Source of the DNA: Prevotellaceae bacterium
GTDB taxonomy: Bacteria > Bacteroidota > Bacteroidia > Bacteroidales > Bacteroidaceae
Direction of reading: 5' to 3'
DNA: 19,649 nt
Assembly (NCBI GenBank): GCA_905371275.1
Contig: CAJPLH010000013.1
Span: forward strand, 1-19,649
The notes under the pieces are model-generated. The model worked only from the letters and a program-made list of their open reading frames with translations. It ran no database searches and was not told the origin of the DNA. Shown in pieces: positions 1 through 6,369 of this stretch. Each line of letters begins with the position of its first letter. The stretch's first letter is position 1. A program made the position numbers and the translations under genes.

Positions 1-630
1 TCTCCCAATAGCCCCAAACTGCTCAATCCCGATAGATACAGCAAATTTTCCCTCTTGCGCAATCGCCACTACGTGATTACCATCCGCGAGAAAGACCGTT
101 TGCAGGTGGATGCGGTGATTGCCCCTTGGGACGAAGCACCGAAAAGCAAAACGATGCTTCTCGATGAAGTGATGGTGAATATGCCTGACCCTTCGTTTTC
201 TGCCACCAACAAGCAAATGACCTTGCGCATTCAAAATGGTTTTGCTACCCATCTTTACTCAAAGATTCGTATCTCACTGCTCAATCAAAATGGGGGAGAA
301 AATTCGCAAGCCTTTTTCTCCAACATCGGCACGATGAAAGCCGTGAAACGAAATGGTCAGCGTGTGGTTCAAGTGGAGTTTGGAGGTACTAACACTGCGC
401 ACACAGCAGCACACGGATTTTCTGATTTCACTATCGACTGGAGCGCAACGACTGGTGCCAACACTCCCACGCCCGGCAAGGCGTTCATCAAGCTGGAATA
501 TTTCGATGCGAATAATCAGAAGGTTACCTACCTCAACCATACAGATAACACCATCGTGGTGAGTGATCGAAATTGGACTGACGCTTTCAAGGTGTTTGAA
601 GAAGATGATAGAAGGAATCGTCAACCTTGA
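1..630 (+). CDS. B1: C-terminal part of a large fimbrillin-like lipoprotein (open at left edge)
   Basis: The reading frame is open from base 1 and ends in TGA at 628-630, so about 209 codons are visible. It aligns by eye with the C-terminal third of B2 and B3. The shared parts are the YSKFS-LLRNRHY strand, the T-I-R-E-K-D-R strand and the I-A-P-W motif (Trp codon 127-129). After these comes a C-terminal beta-rich domain with DPSFSATNK, ISLLNQNGG, FFSNIGTM and GFSDFTIDWS, ending near VVSDRNWTDAF. The RN-x-Y plus P-W pair is typical of the C-terminal strands of FimA/Mfa-type fimbrillins. The roughly 150-residue domain after it is extra and shared only with B2 and B3. The block just before RNRHY differs from the one B2 and B3 share. 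C1 follows after 39 bp, so they are probably cotranscribed. The signal peptide and cleavage site lie outside the window. The role as a surface pilus or adhesin subunit is inferred. Confidence 0.85.
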   Translation, partial: SPNSPKLLNPDRYSKFSLLRNRHYVITIREKDRLQVDAVIAPWDEAPKSKTMLLDEVMVNMPDPSFSATNKQMTLRIQNGFATHLYSKIRISLLNQNGGENSQAFFSNIGTMKAVKRNGQRVVQVEFGGTNTAHTAAHGFSDFTIDWSATTGANTPTPGKAFIKLEYFDANNQKVTYLNHTDNTIVVSDRNWTDAFKVFEEDDRRNRQP

Positions 631-669
631 GCCCTGCGCTAAGTGCATCTCTCAAAGATAAAAACTGAT

Positions 670-1929
670 ATGAGAAGAATAAATCTATTGTTGTCTTGTC
701 TCTTTGCCCTGTTGGCGCTCAGTGCGTGCCAGCAGAGTTTTGAAGACATCCAGTCTACTGAGGAGTCTGAAAAACTTTATGTCACTTTCACCATCAGCAG
801 TGCGCAGCCGCGTGAAACCCGTGCTGTGCCCAACGCTCCAACCGGCACAGAGGCTGGTGCTGACTATGAAAGCAGTTATAGGACGGTCGATGTGCTGTTT
901 TTTGAAAAGAATGGCAACATCGCTCAAGTGGGACAGAAAAAAGTGCACCATTTCGAGAGTGAAGGATTTGCCCCCAGTGGTGCCGACAAAGACAACTGGG
1001 TGGACGGCGTGTATGAACGCAGTGGCAACCGACGTGGTGTCTATCTTGCAGGCGTGAAGCGCGACAATGTGAAGGACAAAACCTGTGTGGTGGTGCTCAA
1101 TCTGCCGGCTGAAATTCGCACGCTCCTAGAGCGCGGCAGCATTAGCACGCTGAGTGCTTTGAAAGCGCAGGTGGTGCACCGACAAACGAGTGCTGACGAA
1201 CAACTGGGTCCCATCCCTTATCCTTTGGATGCCAACAACCAACCCGACTACAACAGTTCTGCTTTTCGCTACCTTGTGATGATTGGCGAGACGCCTAGGG
1301 TTTCGTTCTCCGACAACGATGTGGCTTCGGTGATTCAGGTGCAGATGGTGCGCACCATTGCCAAGGTGAAGATTGTGGGGTACTTCGCATCGAATAACTT
1401 CACCTTTTTCGCCAGCGCTAATTATAAAATGACGATGTCCTATCAGTATAAGAATTTTCCCAGTGAAACAACTTTAGGGTCTGTGTGGAAAGCCAAATCC
1501 ACAAACGCAGGTGCGCTGAACGCTCCGAAGGATGGTGTTTTTGTGCAAGGTCCTGTGAAATTGTATGGCACGGGAAAGGTGCCCTATTTTGTTCAGGAAT
1601 TCTATATGAATGAATATGGCGAACTGCCCGACAATGCGACTACGCAACCTAGTATCGACCTTTCCGTGTTGATTCACGGTACTCCATTTCAACGCTATTG
1701 GGTGTTGGATCTTCCTCGAGGGATAGAGCGCAACAAGAGCTACACCATCTATGTGCACGTTCCCGATATGGGGGGAGCGAAACCTGGTGGTACGCAGAGA
1801 GTGATTCTCAAAGCTGACAACGTGGTGGTGAAGCCTTGGGACGAAGGCACGGAAAATTTCTTCACCTCTCCTGACTATATTTTCAATAACTTCAGTGGTA
1901 GTCCCACTGATCCTAACGACCATATATGA
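670..1929 (+). CDS. C1: fimbrillin-like lipoprotein with predicted Arg-cleavage site (419 aa)
   Basis: The start is ATG 670, which aligns with the starts of C2 and C3 (...ATATGAGA). An in-frame GTG at 643 would put polar residues before the signal. The signal peptide is residues 1-19 with lipobox L-S-A-C, lipidated Cys20. A short acidic linker and first strand (LYVTFTI) lead to E-T-R51-A-V-P-N-A-P, which matches where type V prepilins are cut by gingipain-like proteases. Next come VDVLFFEKNG, the conserved TSADEQLGPIPYP block, R-T-I-A-K-V, FYMNEYGEL, RNKSYTIYV and the late P-W (Trp390). This order resembles FimA/Mfa-type pilins, so I infer a surface-exported pilus subunit that is lipidated and then trimmed. 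The middle, between AKV and MNEYG, is the least conserved part against C2 and C3. Its TGA stop overlaps the D1 start as ATGA. A specific Pfam assignment is not possible from reading alone. Confidence 0.9.
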   Translation: MRRINLLLSCLFALLALSACQQSFEDIQSTEESEKLYVTFTISSAQPRETRAVPNAPTGTEAGADYESSYRTVDVLFFEKNGNIAQVGQKKVHHFESEGFAPSGADKDNWVDGVYERSGNRRGVYLAGVKRDNVKDKTCVVVLNLPAEIRTLLERGSISTLSALKAQVVHRQTSADEQLGPIPYPLDANNQPDYNSSAFRYLVMIGETPRVSFSDNDVASVIQVQMVRTIAKVKIVGYFASNNFTFFASANYKMTMSYQYKNFPSETTLGSVWKAKSTNAGALNAPKDGVFVQGPVKLYGTGKVPYFVQEFYMNEYGELPDNATTQPSIDLSVLIHGTPFQRYWVLDLPRGIERNKSYTIYVHVPDMGGAKPGGTQRVILKADNVVVKPWDEGTENFFTSPDYIFNNFSGSPTDPNDHI

Positions 1930-3044
1930 TGAACCTACGCAAACTCCTGCAGTTGGCTTGCCTTGGGTTGGGCTGCGCTGCTGTGCTCCCCACTGTGGTG
2001 AGCTGTGATGCTTCGTCAGAAGATGTTGTGCTGACACCTTCCGCTGTGGGAGGCAAACAGCATTTGAGCGTCCATTTCCGCCCTTTGACGCACGGCAATG
2101 CTCCGAGCATCGACAAAGATGGCTCAGACAAGGAGGATTTTGTGGTGAATCTTTCGTGTGTGAGCATCGGCGATGCGACTTCCATCAGTAGCACTGGGCG
2201 ACAAGGGGTTGCCAACTGGACGGTGACGTTGCCCCCCCAAGAGGGACGCGACGAAACGTGGTCGTTTGTTGCCAACCTGCACGATAACGACAAGGCACAC
2301 ATTGGACATGCTTCTACTACCAGTGGTGAGGAAATGGAAACTGGTAAGTATCTCCGTGGCTACAACGGACTGTCGGCAGAGCTCCCACTCTTGATGGTGG
2401 CTGATGTGCCACAATCACGTTTTGGTGCTGCCAACGAGTATTCTGTCCGTACGTTTAGTAAACAGGTGATGCTGCAACGTGTGTTTGCTCGTTTTTCTTT
2501 TCAGACTTTTCCGCTCCCTGGGGGCTATACGTTGAAGAGCGTTTCAGTGAAGCGCATTCCAGCGAAGTTTATGTTGGTGGGACACACCACTAAACCCTAT
2601 GCTGACCTCAATCGGGCGGGAGCTAATAATTATCCCTATTTGGACTTTGAAATTTGGAGCAACAGGTATGGGAATGACCAGCCTTTGGCGAAATGGCAAA
2701 AGTCGGCATGGAGTGTGGATCAAACTGCCAATGCTGATATGTTTCTGTCTGGACATTTCTATTTGCCGCCTTGCAAGGTGAATGGCAACCCTGATCCTTT
2801 CGGCACGAACACGGATGGGGGGATGCCTTTGCTCCGCTTTGTGTTTACGGACAATCAAAATCGCACTTTTGTGCGCCTTTATCGTTTGGGCAACTCGGGG
2901 AATAATGATCGTGGAAATATTGACCCCAACGCGCACTACAACATTCGCATCAATCTCTTGGCTCCTGCCAAGGAACGCGCTAACAATAATGCTGTCCTCA
3001 AGGCTTTCGATGAGGGCAGTAGCAAAGCGGCTTATCTGAATTAG
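1926..3044 (+). CDS. D1: anchor-like fimbrial lipoprotein (372 aa)
   Basis: The start is ATG 1926, inside the ATGATGA that also stops C1 (4-nt overlap); a second ATG at 1929 is possible. The signal peptide ends at V-V-S-C with lipidated Cys27, followed by D-A-S-S-E-D. Conserved blocks shared with D2 and D3 are F-R-P-L near residue 55, the YLRGYNGLS block, R-V-F-A-R-F-S-F-Q followed by PLPGGY and a KRIP strand, FYLPPCKV, and the C-terminal RFVFTDNQNRTFVRLYRLG with a final Y-N-I-R-I-N-L-L. The R-x-x-A-R-F strand is a fimbrillin-superfamily feature. Unlike B and C there is no Thr-Arg-Ala after the lipobox, so the protein may stay uncleaved and membrane-anchored, as FimB and Mfa2 do. That comparison is inference. 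A C7 run at 2232-2238 lies in the coding sequence. The TAG stop is part of the first unit of a 7-bp repeat array. Confidence 0.9.
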   Translation: MMNLRKLLQLACLGLGCAAVLPTVVSCDASSEDVVLTPSAVGGKQHLSVHFRPLTHGNAPSIDKDGSDKEDFVVNLSCVSIGDATSISSTGRQGVANWTVTLPPQEGRDETWSFVANLHDNDKAHIGHASTTSGEEMETGKYLRGYNGLSAELPLLMVADVPQSRFGAANEYSVRTFSKQVMLQRVFARFSFQTFPLPGGYTLKSVSVKRIPAKFMLVGHTTKPYADLNRAGANNYPYLDFEIWSNRYGNDQPLAKWQKSAWSVDQTANADMFLSGHFYLPPCKVNGNPDPFGTNTDGGMPLLRFVFTDNQNRTFVRLYRLGNSGNNDRGNIDPNAHYNIRINLLAPAKERANNNAVLKAFDEGSSKAAYLN

Positions 3045-3075
3045 AGATTAGACGTTAGAGATTAGACGTTAGAGG
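3041..3075 (+). repeat. Heptad array TTAGANN x5, starting in the D1 stop codon
   Basis: Five consecutive 7-bp units (TTAGAGA, TTAGACG, TTAGAGA, TTAGACG, TTAGAGG). The TAG of the first unit is the D1 stop codon at 3042-3044. The period of 7 puts TAG in all three forward frames, and TCTAA puts TAA in all reverse frames. The array is followed by a GGGTC-GCA-GACCC hairpin plus TTTT (3074-3090) and the CCACGC-AC-GCGTGG hairpin (3098-3111). Confidence 0.9.
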
Positions 3076-3120
3076 GTCGCAGACCCTTTTATGCTCGCCA
3101 CGCACGCGTGGCTCGAAATT

Positions 3121-3158
3121 AGAGCTTCTGGCTTAGGCTAGAGGCTCTAGTTTTTTTT
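3121..3158 (+). terminator. Rho-independent terminator of operon copy 1
   Basis: The arms AGAGCTTCTGGC (3121-3132) and GCTAGAGGCTCT (3137-3148) form a 12-bp stem with two G-T wobbles and a TTAG loop. Two bases and a run of eight T (3151-3158) follow. The same hairpin recurs after D2, after the HU-like gene and after D3, so it is the standard end of transcription units here. Confidence 0.85.
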
Positions 3159-3174
3159 AGAAGCTCTAGAAGAA

Positions 3175-3209
3175 ATAGACGTTAGAGGTTAGACGTTAGA
3201 CGTTAGAGG
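3175..3209 (+). repeat. Second forward heptad array (5 units)
   Basis: ATAGACG, TTAGAGG, TTAGACG, TTAGACG and TTAGAGG in strict 7-bp register, followed by CTGCGCGGTTGG. The same junction, heptads then CTGCGCGGTTGG then the 9-bp array, recurs at 12229-12278. Confidence 0.85.
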
Positions 3210-3241
3210 CTGCGCGGTTGGGCTAGAGGCTCTAGATTTTT

Positions 3242-3313
3242 CTAGAAGCCCTAGAAGCTCTAGAAGGCCTAGAAGCCCTAGAAGCCCTAGATGCTCTAGA
3301 AGCTCTGGAAGAA
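3242..3313 (+). repeat. 9-bp tandem array CTAGAANNN x8
   Basis: Eight consecutive 9-bp units beginning CTAGAA, CTAGAT or CTGGAA, in strict register. The third triplet varies (GCC, GCT, GGC, GAA). The array is rich in the tetranucleotide CTAG, which is usually rare in bacterial DNA. It sits after the terminator and before the inverted hairpin block. Confidence 0.85.
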
Positions 3314-3333
3314 CTAGCTCTCCGAAGAACCGA

Positions 3334-3421
3334 GCCCCGCTTGTCGGGGCGAGCGAAAAAGGGTCTGTGACCCCGAGCGAAAAAGGGACTGTGACCCCGA
3401 GCGAAAAAGGGGCTGTGACCC
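3334..3421 (-). repeat. GCCCCG hairpin and three 24-bp hairpin units, inverted orientation
   Basis: GCCCCG (3334-3339), loop CTTGT, CGGGGC (3345-3350). Then three 24-bp tandem units start at 3361, 3385 and 3409, each with a GGGNC-TGT-GACCC core and GAGCGAAAAA. Read on the minus strand they become GGGTC...GACCC followed by T runs, the mirror image of the forward module at 3074-3090. The first unit is a perfect 5-bp stem and the others carry a stem mismatch. They could stop transcription coming from the right. Confidence 0.75.
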
Positions 3422-3482
3422 TCTAACGTCTAAGGTCTAATCTCTAACGTCTAATCTTTAATGTCTATTTTCTAATGTCTAC
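3420..3482 (-). repeat. Inverted heptad array NNTCTAA x9
   Basis: Nine 7-bp units from CCTCTAA to TGTCTAC. This is the reverse complement of the TTAGANN heptads, with decay toward the right. The array ends directly at TTTGCAAAAT-G9. The same ending occurs at 11953-11994. Confidence 0.85.
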
Positions 3483-3492
3483 TTTGCAAAAT

Positions 3493-3501
3493 GGGGGGGG
3501 G
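3493..3501 (+). repeat. G9 homopolymer upstream of operon copy 2
   Basis: Nine consecutive G, preceded by TTTGCAAAAT and followed by CAAAATG. An identical-length G9 in the same context lies upstream of A3 (12005-12013). It lies about 60 bp upstream of the promoter candidate at 3561, a position where length change by slippage could alter expression. That effect is inferred. Confidence 0.8.
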
Positions 3502-3560
3502 CAAAATGAGAAATCAGACCTTTTTGACTAGTTTGCTGTCTTTAATTCGAATAAAAGTCA

Positions 3561-3568
3561 TATATTTG
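3561..3568 (+). promoter_or_regulatory. Candidate -7 promoter element for operon copy 2
   Basis: TATATTTG matches the Bacteroidetes -7 consensus TAnnTTTG. The nearest upstream TTTG (3532-3535) is 25 bp away, more than the usual 19-21, so the -33 element is not well placed. The transcript would have a leader of about 360 nt before A2. Confidence 0.4.
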
Positions 3569-3680
3569 TACACAGAATATATCGGATAAATGGATAAATG
3601 ATTGAATTCCAGAGGAATAAATCCTTTTCTGACAGAAAGTGAGGACTACACAGGTCGAAGTGCGACCCTCATTCCCAGAG

Positions 3681-3734
3681 ATGAAGGAAGACAATCCCCA
3701 TTTGATGAAGACTACGTTAGATATTAGACGTTAG
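3681..3734 (+). other. Conserved 17-codon reading frame in the A2 leader
   Basis: ATG at 3681 opens a frame starting M-K-E-D-N-P-H-L-M-K-T-T and closing at TAG 3732-3734, inside the next heptad array. The A3 leader has the matching frame at 12193-12246. The DNA around it (CCAGAGATGAAGGAAGAC) is strongly conserved while the sequence before it is not. It may be a leader peptide or just a conserved DNA/RNA element. Confidence 0.25.
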
Positions 3735-3801
3735 AATTTAGACGTTAGAATTTAGACGTTAGAGGGTCGCAGACCCTTTTCTGCTCGCCACGCATGCGTG
3801 G
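3717..3801 (+). repeat. Forward heptad array x7 with two hairpins
   Basis: Seven TTAGANN units (3717-3765), then GGGTC-GCA-GACCC with TTTT (3764-3780), then the perfect palindrome CCACGCATGCGTGG (3788-3801). This is the same module that follows D1, D2 and D3, but here it lies between the promoter candidate and A2. A transcript starting near 3575 would have to pass through it. Confidence 0.85.
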
Positions 3802-3828
3802 CTCGGGCGTTAGACGTTAATGTCTTTT

Positions 3829-3932
3829 GCCTTGCGAGGAAATTCCCATTTAACTTCAGCTGATTTGTCCGAAAAAAAACGGAGAAAAGGCTGGTTAGGC
3901 AGGGTGAAAAAGCATATACAATCCAAAGAATA
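3829..3932 (+). promoter_or_regulatory. Highly conserved leader immediately before A2
   Basis: About 104 nt are nearly identical to 12441-12544 before A3, with only a handful of substitutions. Features include GGAAATTCC, TTTGTCCG, an A8 run flanked by TCCG and CGGA, GGCTGGTTA, and GCATATACAA before the ATG. The conservation exceeds that of the neighbouring coding sequence. A 5' untranslated control element is plausible; I recognise no known riboswitch. Confidence 0.55.
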
Positions 3933-6317
3933 ATGAAGAAACTGACTTTTTTCAAAAGCCTTTTGTTCGTTGCAGTCTTCGCTGCAGCCTTGGGAGCTTG
4001 TCGTTCCGACGAACTTGCGATGCGCGAACGCAGCACAGCAGAAAAAGAGCAGACGCAGCGTGCCGATACCTTCAGTTTGAAACTAGATTTTCCTTCCATA
4101 GGTTTTAAAAGTAAAATCACGGCAGTGAGCGATGAAGGCGGTGAAAATGCCGGAAACGGCGAGAAAGCCACGCGCACCGCTTTGCTGGTGAAAAACGATG
4201 GTACCACGCAGCTCGAATTGAATCCTGGTGAAGCCACCACGATGTCGGTGTTGCTCATTTTGCGCAACCAAGATGGATCGAAAGTTTATGTTTCGGCCAA
4301 TAACAATTGGAACATTGTCAAAGGTCAAGAACTGAGCTTAGATGCTTCGGGGATTTACAACTTCACCGCGGTGAAAGGCGCAAGTGGTGCTCCCACGATG
4401 ACGAAAGACGATGTGTGGTATCTCGACGCCATGACCGGTGGAGATTGGGATGCCAACACAAAGGCGTATAACATCAATAAAAGTTGTCGCATCCCCAATA
4501 AATTGTATAAACCAGGCGAGAAGCTCGTGTTGGGCAAAGACATCATCGTGCCTTTCCAACTCGGCACAGATGCCGTGGGACGCGCGGGAGAACGCCGTTG
4601 GGGCGTGCGTATGGCTGTGGCCAACAACGACCGCAACAGTAGCAATCTCTCTGCACGTTTGGTGTGCATCGACGCTGCGCCTAACTTTTTGCCCTATGGC
4701 AGTTTGTTGTGCATGCGATTTAAGAATTCAATGCACAAGTTGTCTGAAGACCCAGGGATCAAAAAGCATGTGGACAATACCTACAACCAATTGACTTGGA
4801 AGAAGACGTCTTTCTCTTATTTCCTCCGTGGTATATCTGTCGAGTCCAGCACCTCAACTACTGGTGGTTGGATATCAGTGAACCAATTGTCAGCTCCCGA
4901 TCGTTCCCCCTTGAGTTGGCATGGATATCGTCCCGATGGTCATGGTTATTCGTTTGTGAGTGTGCAAGACGACCCCTTCTTCCAACAAGTGAGATTAGAC
5001 AAAGCCGATCCCAACAATTTGAAGAGCGGTTATCCGTTGTTCCGTTTGAAACAGGGACAAAAAGACACAGAGTGGACACCTTACTATTATGTGTGGATGA
5101 AGTCTATCGACGAATCTCGCGACAATGCACTCTATGGCAGTGAGGGACTTCATGTGCGTATGGAGCTTTATAATGCCACCCTCGAACAGAGTGGTTTGGG
5201 CTCTCGCACGGCCTTTGTGTCAGAGAAAAACCACAAGAGTGGTCGCGCCTATTTCAGAGATAAAGAACTGGTGGGTGGTTTGGTGTTGACCCCATTGGGT
5301 TATTTTGGTCCCGACTTTGTGCTTTCAGACTCCAGGTATGCTGGAGCTTATGTTTGGCCAGACTCCACGGCTGAGAATAGAGTTTTGGCCAATTCTCGTT
5401 ACTTTCTCCCTGAACTTAGAGACTACTTTGCCAATAGTTTTGATGTGAATGGTCGTCCTTCAGTGTCGGGTGCCCCCACGCTCACCGGATTGAAATGGCA
5501 GATTCCTGATGCCCACACCGTGAACTCCGTGTTTCCTCCTCATTTGGGCAACATCAACGCGTCTAGTCACGCTCGAGGTGACGACATGCAGGAGCGTACG
5601 GAAGATGTGAGCATTGGTGGTGTGCTCTATAAAGGGATGAAGTCCTACTATTATCGTGAGGCGAACTTTATCGACAATGAATCGAATAGTCCTAAAAACT
5701 ACAATAGTTATTTTGCTTTGCGCTTTGTGGGTACCCCCTTCTGCGAAGCCGTGCGCTACACAGAATATGGTCAATGGAATCACGGAAACACAGGTAATCC
5801 AGGTAATAAACCCAAGGACTATACCCCTGATTCTCGCTTTGTGATACACACGCGCCACTTAGGCAACGAGGGTGTACGATTTAAGGATGATGCCTCCGCC
5901 AAAGCCTTCCTCAAAAATGTAGTGGCTGCCAATCGCCCGAGGATGAACCAAGCACCGCACAATGAGTTTTGGGGTGACTTTTGGAAACCCGATGTGAGTA
6001 GAGGTATCACTATTCGCGTATTCCACGTTCCCGGTTCACCCACACCCGTTGGACCTGGTTCGCCACAAGAGTCTGCTCGTGTGGGAGCGTATGTAGGTTT
6101 GGTATTCCAAATGGCGGTGAAGAACGGTTATTGGAAAGGAAGGCCTAACTTCATGACTTATCAGTTTGACAATTCCGGACGCTTCCAACACTCCTTTGGC
6201 TTTGTTGACCCCTTTAAGCAGACATTCAAGGAAAAATATCAGGCTACGAGTGTATTGCCGGTGCTAGCTCCTGCAGAATTAGAAGACCCTGCCTATGTGG
6301 ATGCGTCGCGTCAGTAA
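3933..6317 (+). CDS. A2: large surface lipoprotein, first gene of operon copy 2 (794 aa)
   Basis: The start is ATG 3933, directly after the conserved leader. The signal peptide ends at L-G-A-C with Cys23, followed by R-S-D-E, an acidic stretch of the kind that can direct Bacteroidetes lipoproteins to the surface. A-T-R81-T is a possible Arg-cleavage site. Blocks strongly shared with A3 include NQDGSKVYVSANN, DVWYLDAMTGG, VPFQLGTD, FLPYGSLLCMRF, SIDESRDNALYGS, KNHKSGRAYFR, KSYYYREANF, FALRFVGTPFCEAVRYT (about residues 594-610), DSRFVIHTRHLG and RGITIR. I do not recognise a named family. The size, the lipobox and its place beside fimbrillin-like genes suggest an accessory or tip-type adhesive subunit (inference). 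B2 starts 52 bp downstream. Confidence 0.92.
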   Translation: MKKLTFFKSLLFVAVFAAALGACRSDELAMRERSTAEKEQTQRADTFSLKLDFPSIGFKSKITAVSDEGGENAGNGEKATRTALLVKNDGTTQLELNPGEATTMSVLLILRNQDGSKVYVSANNNWNIVKGQELSLDASGIYNFTAVKGASGAPTMTKDDVWYLDAMTGGDWDANTKAYNINKSCRIPNKLYKPGEKLVLGKDIIVPFQLGTDAVGRAGERRWGVRMAVANNDRNSSNLSARLVCIDAAPNFLPYGSLLCMRFKNSMHKLSEDPGIKKHVDNTYNQLTWKKTSFSYFLRGISVESSTSTTGGWISVNQLSAPDRSPLSWHGYRPDGHGYSFVSVQDDPFFQQVRLDKADPNNLKSGYPLFRLKQGQKDTEWTPYYYVWMKSIDESRDNALYGSEGLHVRMELYNATLEQSGLGSRTAFVSEKNHKSGRAYFRDKELVGGLVLTPLGYFGPDFVLSDSRYAGAYVWPDSTAENRVLANSRYFLPELRDYFANSFDVNGRPSVSGAPTLTGLKWQIPDAHTVNSVFPPHLGNINASSHARGDDMQERTEDVSIGGVLYKGMKSYYYREANFIDNESNSPKNYNSYFALRFVGTPFCEAVRYTEYGQWNHGNTGNPGNKPKDYTPDSRFVIHTRHLGNEGVRFKDDASAKAFLKNVVAANRPRMNQAPHNEFWGDFWKPDVSRGITIRVFHVPGSPTPVGPGSPQESARVGAYVGLVFQMAVKNGYWKGRPNFMTYQFDNSGRFQHSFGFVDPFKQTFKEKYQATSVLPVLAPAELEDPAYVDASRQ

Positions 6318-6369
6318 CGAAGGTGGCGGACGAATAGTTTTTCAAATCGAAAAATAGCAAGAACGACCA

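Larger units (their letters stand above)
3045..3932 (+). other. Long mosaic spacer between operon copies 1 and 2 (888 bp)
   Basis: I see no convincing gene here. In order it holds the end of a forward heptad array with a GGGTC hairpin and a CCACGC hairpin, the operon terminator, more forward heptads, a 9-bp CTAGAA array, a GCCCCG hairpin with three 24-bp units in inverted orientation, inverted heptads, TTTGCAAAAT plus G9, a possible promoter, a conserved 17-codon frame, another forward heptad array with hairpins, and a conserved leader that runs into A2. The right half, from about 3476, is homologous to the spacer before A3. Confidence 0.85.

Noticed and set aside
1..630. Naming genes fimA, fimB, mfa1 or mfa2
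   Set aside because: The resemblance is limited to motifs and layout. Gene order and sizes do not match those operons, so symbols would be misleading.
643..669. GTG start for C1
   Set aside because: It would place nine polar residues before the signal peptide. ATG 670 matches the starts of C2 and C3.
3041..3482. CRISPR array
   Set aside because: Repeat units are 7, 9 or 24 bp and contiguous, without unique spacers, and no cas genes are present.
3829..3932. Known riboswitch before A2 and A3
   Set aside because: The conserved block does not match any aptamer core I know, and has only a 4-bp TCCG/CGGA stem.
3752..4267. 171-codon minus-strand frame across the A2 start
   Set aside because: It is the shadow of A2 plus the conserved leader, with no sensible protein features and no matching frame with conserved residues in copy 3.
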